DNA of 64,000 nucleotides. Source: Claveliimonas ammoniilytica. GTDB lineage: Bacteria > Bacillota > Clostridia > Lachnospirales > Lachnospiraceae. The notes beneath the pieces are model-generated. The model searched no databases. It saw nothing but the letters and a program-made list of their open reading frames with translations, and was not told where the DNA came from. Both the position numbers and the translations under genes were made by a program. Where the stretch lies: positions 62,001 through 126,000 of the forward strand of contig NZ_JAOQJV010000006.1 in assembly GCF_025567415.1 (NCBI RefSeq). The letters run 5' to 3'. Each line of letters starts with the position of its first letter. The first letter of the stretch is position 1. Shown one piece after another: positions 62,097 to 64,000 of this stretch.

Positions 62097-62534
62097 CTAT
62101 ATAATCCGAAATAATGGCTGACCATACTCTACGCTCTGTCCATTTTCAACATAGATCTCTGCAATCTCACCTTCGTACTCACTTTCGATGTCATTCATCA
62201 ATTTCATAGCTTCTACAATAGCAAGTACCTGTCCCTGTTTTATCTTATCCCCGGTCTTCACAAACGGATCTGCATCTTCTGCCGGTGCTGCATAAAAGGT
62301 TCCTACCAGTGGTGATTTCACAATCTGTCCGGTTGACTCTTTCTCTTCTTTCTGTATTTCAGCCGACGGTTTCAACGCCTGTGACATTTCCTCATTTTCT
62401 GCCACCTGAGTCATAATGACCGGCTCTTTTCCTTTTTCCAAAGACAACTTCGAACCGTTTTCTTCATATTCAAATTTGTCCAGGCTGGATCCGGATACTG
62501 CATCGATCAGCTGTAGTATCTGTTTCAGTTCCAT
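62097..62534 (-). CDS. accB: Biotin carboxyl carrier protein AccB
   Basis: A 145-residue carrier. The start is the ATG six bases after GAGGTG; a GTG three codons earlier overlaps that site. An N-terminal helix and a Glu/Lys/Ser-rich linker lead to a C-terminal biotinyl domain (about 70-145) with VGTFYAAPAEDA and the biotinylation site VEAMKLMNDIE. Lys in the MKL is the biotin carrier. Confidence 0.95.
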   Translation of the reverse strand: MELKQILQLIDAVSGSSLDKFEYEENGSKLSLEKGKEPVIMTQVAENEEMSQALKPSAEIQKEEKESTGQIVKSPLVGTFYAAPAEDADPFVKTGDKIKQGQVLAIVEAMKLMNDIESEYEGEIAEIYVENGQSVEYGQPLFRII

Positions 62535-62545
62535 TACTGTCACCT

Positions 62546-63784
62546 CTATCCCTTGTATTTTCTTACCAGTACAGTTGCATTATGTCCTCCAAATCCAAGA
62601 GAATTGGACATTGCAACATTGACTTCCTGCTCCAACGGTGAACCCAGTACATAATTCAGATCACATTCCTCATCTGTCTCTTTTGTTCCTACCGTCTGAT
62701 GGATAAATCCTTCCTGAATTGATTTCACACAGACAATAAACTCTACACCGCCGGCTGCACCCAACAGATGACCGATCATTGATTTCGTTGAGTTCACAGC
62801 CACATGCGCAGCCGCACTTCCAAACGCCTCATGAATCGCCTTTGTCTCAAACAGATCATTGTGATGGGTACTGGTGCCATGTGCATTGATATAATCCACC
62901 TGTTCCGGTGTCACACCTGCTTCTTCCATTGCCAGAAGCATAGCCTTTGCTGCGCCGCTTCCATCCGGAATCGGAGAAGTGATATGATAGGCATCCCCAG
63001 TCGCTCCATATCCGCCAAGCTCTGCATAGATTCTTGCGCCACGCTTTTTCGCGTGCTCCAATTCTTCCAAAACTACCACTCCAGCACCTTCTCCAAGTAC
63101 AAATCCATCCCTGTCTTTATCAAACGGAATCGATGCTCGCATAGGATCTGTACTGGTACTGAGCGCCGTCAATGCTGAGAATCCAGCCACTCCGGTCGGA
63201 CAGATTGCGCTTTCCGTACCGCCTGCAAATATCACATCCGCATCTCCATACTGAATTGCCCGAAAAGCGTCTCCGATACAATGTGTACCTGATGCGCAGG
63301 CTGTTACTACATTCGTACATTTTCCTCTGGCACCAAGCTGAATGGATACATTTCCTGCTGCCATATTGGATATCATCAATGGAATCATCATTGGAGAGAC
63401 TCTTCCCGGACCTTTTTCCACAATTTTCTCATGGGCCAGTTCCACTGTTGCAAGACTGCCCACTCCTGATCCGATCATCACACCTACACGGAACACATCT
63501 TCCTGTTCCATATCAATTGCTGCATCTTCTTTTGCTTCTAATGCAGCTGCCACTGCATACTGCGAAAACAATTCCATTCTTCTAGCTGCTTTTACATCCA
63601 TACGCTCCCTGGCATTAAAATCTTTTACTTCTGCTGCAAGCTGTGCTTTATATCCTTCCGCATCAAATCTGGTAATTGGACCGATTCCTGTCTTACCAGT
63701 ACGAACTCCTGTCCAGAATTCATCCACTGTATTTCCGATCGGGGTGACTGCCCCCAGTCCTGTTACAACTACCCGTCTTTTCAT
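62546..63784 (-). CDS. fabF: 3-oxoacyl-ACP synthase II FabF
   Basis: A 412-residue condensing enzyme, starting MKRRVVVTGLGAVTPIGN. The Cys-His-His triad is visible in VVTACASGTHC (Cys about 162), NAHGTSTHHND (about 303) and KSMIGHLLGAAG (about 340). It elongates acyl-ACP with malonyl-ACP. It sits between fabG and accB in the standard Firmicute order. Confidence 0.97.
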   Translation of the reverse strand: MKRRVVVTGLGAVTPIGNTVDEFWTGVRTGKTGIGPITRFDAEGYKAQLAAEVKDFNARERMDVKAARRMELFSQYAVAAALEAKEDAAIDMEQEDVFRVGVMIGSGVGSLATVELAHEKIVEKGPGRVSPMMIPLMISNMAAGNVSIQLGARGKCTNVVTACASGTHCIGDAFRAIQYGDADVIFAGGTESAICPTGVAGFSALTALSTSTDPMRASIPFDKDRDGFVLGEGAGVVVLEELEHAKKRGARIYAELGGYGATGDAYHITSPIPDGSGAAKAMLLAMEEAGVTPEQVDYINAHGTSTHHNDLFETKAIHEAFGSAAAHVAVNSTKSMIGHLLGAAGGVEFIVCVKSIQEGFIHQTVGTKETDEECDLNYVLGSPLEQEVNVAMSNSLGFGGHNATVLVRKYKG

Positions 63785-63798
63785 ACTCTTCTCCTTCT

Positions 63799-64000
63799 CT
63801 ACATGACCATGCCGCCATCAACATGAATCACCTGGCCTGTGATATAAGCCGCATCCTCCGATGCCAGAAATGCTGCTGCCTTTGCCACATCTTCCGGTCT
63901 TCCAAAATGTCCCAATGGAATCTGCCCTCTGGCTCCTTCTTTTACTGCATCTGATAATACCTCTGTCATCTCTGTGTTGATGAATCCCGGTGCGATCGCA
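63799..64000 (-). CDS. fabG: 3-oxoacyl-ACP reductase FabG, C-terminal part only
   Basis: The last 67 codons are visible and the gene continues beyond the window. IAPGFINTEMTEVL, IPLGHFGRPEDVAKAAAFL and YITGQVIHVDGGMVM are the hallmark end of the short-chain dehydrogenase FabG, including the GxxIxVDGG tail. It lies 14 bases before fabF in the same operon and should reduce 3-oxoacyl-ACP with NADPH. Confidence 0.93.
   Translation of the reverse strand, partial: AIAPGFINTEMTEVLSDAVKEGARGQIPLGHFGRPEDVAKAAAFLASEDAAYITGQVIHVDGGMVM

Overview
The window looks like a chromosome segment of a low-to-mid GC anaerobic Firmicute of the Lachnospiraceae type (Dorea, Blautia or Ruminococcus relatives). The evidence is a clostridial type II fatty-acid operon with a fused AccDA, anaerobic (cobalt-early) cobalamin synthesis, pyruvate phosphate dikinase, strong GGAGG ribosome sites, and a cell-surface protein with a VKTGD-type anchor. 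This assignment rests on gene content, not on a marker gene. No rRNA, tRNA, CRISPR array or intact IS element was seen.

Layout. 1-3.1 kb (+): a truncated secreted purple-acid-phosphatase-like protein and a YibE/F membrane protein. 3.1-5.7 kb (-): NhaC antiporter and a MalY/PatB beta-lyase behind a structured leader. 6.0-17.4 kb (-): an eleven-gene operon, the most interesting locus here. Its order is nflH1-nflD1-nflK1-hypF-hypC-hypD-hypE-(hairpin repeat)-TM1266 regulator-nflH2-nflD2-nflK2. It combines two complete nitrogenase-like modules with the Fe(CN)2CO assembly genes hypCDEF, but has no hydrogenase subunit and no hypA/hypB. 17.9-21 kb: amidohydrolase and Na+:amino-acid symporter behind another structured, terminator-containing leader. 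21-25 kb: a GNAT remnant, an SdpI-like protein and PPDK.

25-31.6 kb (-): a four-gene corrinoid-uptake operon (surface binding protein, lipoprotein, FecCD permease, ATPase) under a clear cobalamin riboswitch. 31.9-40 kb: HAD hydrolase, M18 aminopeptidase, a membrane XRE regulator, a heterodimeric ABC exporter and a TetR regulator. 40-54.4 kb (-): a fifteen-gene cobalamin operon (cbiJ, D, L, FH, ET, A, cobT, S, C, cbiB, cobD, cbiP, cobU, cobU-like, cbiC). cbiG lies just upstream, separated by a 49-codon opposite-strand gene flanked by 27-bp imperfect inverted repeats. 56-58 kb: a small membrane protein and SstT. 58-64 kb (-): fabG(partial)-fabF-accB-fabZ-accC-accDA followed by a MarR regulator.

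How it fits together. The cell can both import corrinoids (riboswitch-controlled) and make cobalamin from cobalt-sirohydrochlorin onward. Chelatase, adenosyltransferase and the tetrapyrrole feeder genes are not in the window. The nfl-hyp operon is predicted to make one or two ATP-driven, oxygen-sensitive reductases. Its substrate is unknown, and whether the Hyp-derived iron-cyanide-carbonyl unit is used by them is the main open question.
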